Source: Arabidopsis thaliana
Lineage: Eukaryota > Streptophyta > Magnoliopsida > Brassicales > Brassicaceae
Assembly (NCBI RefSeq): GCF_000001735.4
Contig: NC_003075.7
Span: 15,749,001 to 15,813,000 of the forward strand
Direction: 5' to 3'
DNA: 64,000 bases
The position numbers and the translations under genes are program-made. Position 1 is the first letter of the stretch. Each line of letters starts with the position of its first letter. The notes beneath the pieces are model-generated. The model was not told the DNA's origin and made no database searches. It saw nothing but the letters and a program-made list of their open reading frames with translations. Below are positions 63,573 to 64,000 of the stretch, one piece after another.

Positions 63573-64000
63573 ATTTGTGGCTACGAGAACATTTAGTATA
63601 CGTTTGCCACCAGCAGAACCTAGTGGCTAAGTTTAGGAGTCAGAAAGCAATGAAATTGTTAAGATTTGCTGGTCTTGTTTTCATTTTTATCACAACCTTC
63701 CAGTTTGTGAACATACGTTATTATGGTGGTGATATATTCTCTTTATCTTCTCAAGATAAGTTTCCAGTATCAATTGATGTAAGCACAGAACCCGTAAGCA
63801 CGTTGTCCGGTCCTGAAAGATTGAATTCTAGTAGTTCAAGATCCGTTGAGGTAGATGAAGAGGAAAGCACCGGTTTAAAAGAAGACCATGTGATTGGCTT
63901 TGATAAGAATGACACAGTTCAAGGCCATGATAGTTTCGTAGAGGATGTCAAAGATAAGGAAACTCTTGATTTGCTTCCAGGAACCAAGAGCAGCTCAAAC
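63566..64000 (+). CDS. Exostosin-family type II glycosyltransferase, N-terminal part
   Basis: An open reading frame starts at 63566 (MLNLWLREHL) and stays open to the window edge. A second in-frame ATG at 63650 begins MKLLRFAGLVFIFITTFQFV. A hydrophobic segment (residues 33-49 from the first start, 5-22 from the second) near the N-terminus with little before it is a type II Golgi signal anchor. The following 90 or so residues are acidic and Ser-rich (EVDEEESTGLKEDH), a stem region. The catalytic domain is beyond the edge, so the exostosin (GT47) call rests on remembered gene order (At4g32790) and topology, not on visible domain sequence. Either start keeps the anchor; I cannot decide between them. 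Confidence 0.65.
   Translation, partial: MLNLWLREHLVYVCHQQNLVAKFRSQKAMKLLRFAGLVFIFITTFQFVNIRYYGGDIFSLSSQDKFPVSIDVSTEPVSTLSGPERLNSSSSRSVEVDEEESTGLKEDHVIGFDKNDTVQGHDSFVEDVKDKETLDLLPGTKSSSN

Overview
The window is nuclear DNA of a flowering plant. It is AT-rich, its genes are intron-rich with GT-AG splice sites, and spliced models assembled here by eye give uninterrupted proteins. Gene content and order match what I remember of Arabidopsis thaliana chromosome 4 (about At4g32640 to At4g32790). Seven models also give the protein length I remember: KAT3 662, TEB 2154, PERK14 731, LA1 433, MYB3R1 995/776, VTE1 488 and GLB3 175 aa. I assign it to A. thaliana or a very close relative. Locus numbers and symbols come from memory, not a search.

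Layout from left to right: the 3' end of a SEC24-type COPII coat gene (+); a broken non-LTR retrotransposon RNase H remnant (-); KAT3/AtKC1, a K+ channel subunit (-); a LAMMER kinase, AFC3/AME3 (+); a Doa10/TEB4-like RING-CH membrane ubiquitin ligase (-); a GET2-type receptor for tail-anchored proteins (-); truncated haemoglobin GLB3 (+); TEBICHI, a DNA polymerase theta of 26 exons (+); the receptor-like kinase PERK14 (+); a tandem pair of SCR-like defensin-like peptides (+); La protein LA1 (+); the cell-cycle factor MYB3R1 with two possible 3' ends (+); a small multi-pass membrane protein (-); the ubiquitin-binding sorting protein TOL9 (+); tRNA-Ser(CGA) (+); tocopherol cyclase VTE1 (+); a VAN3-binding/FORKED-like protein (+); and the 5' end of an exostosin-family glycosyltransferase (+), cut by the window edge.

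This is mostly a housekeeping chromosome arm rather than a pathway cluster. Two neighbourhoods deserve attention. The Doa10-like ER ligase lies next to the GET2 receptor, which together cover insertion and disposal of ER membrane proteins. GET2 and GLB3 share a 446-bp head-to-head promoter carrying site II motifs.

I see no new multi-gene system. The more unusual signals are a 29-bp sequence shared exactly by two different KAT3 introns, in-frame microexons in a kinase and a channel, a duplicated unit of about 1.66 kb carrying the SCR-like genes and their flanks, an upstream ORF overlapping the first start codon of the exostosin gene, and the retrotransposon relic.
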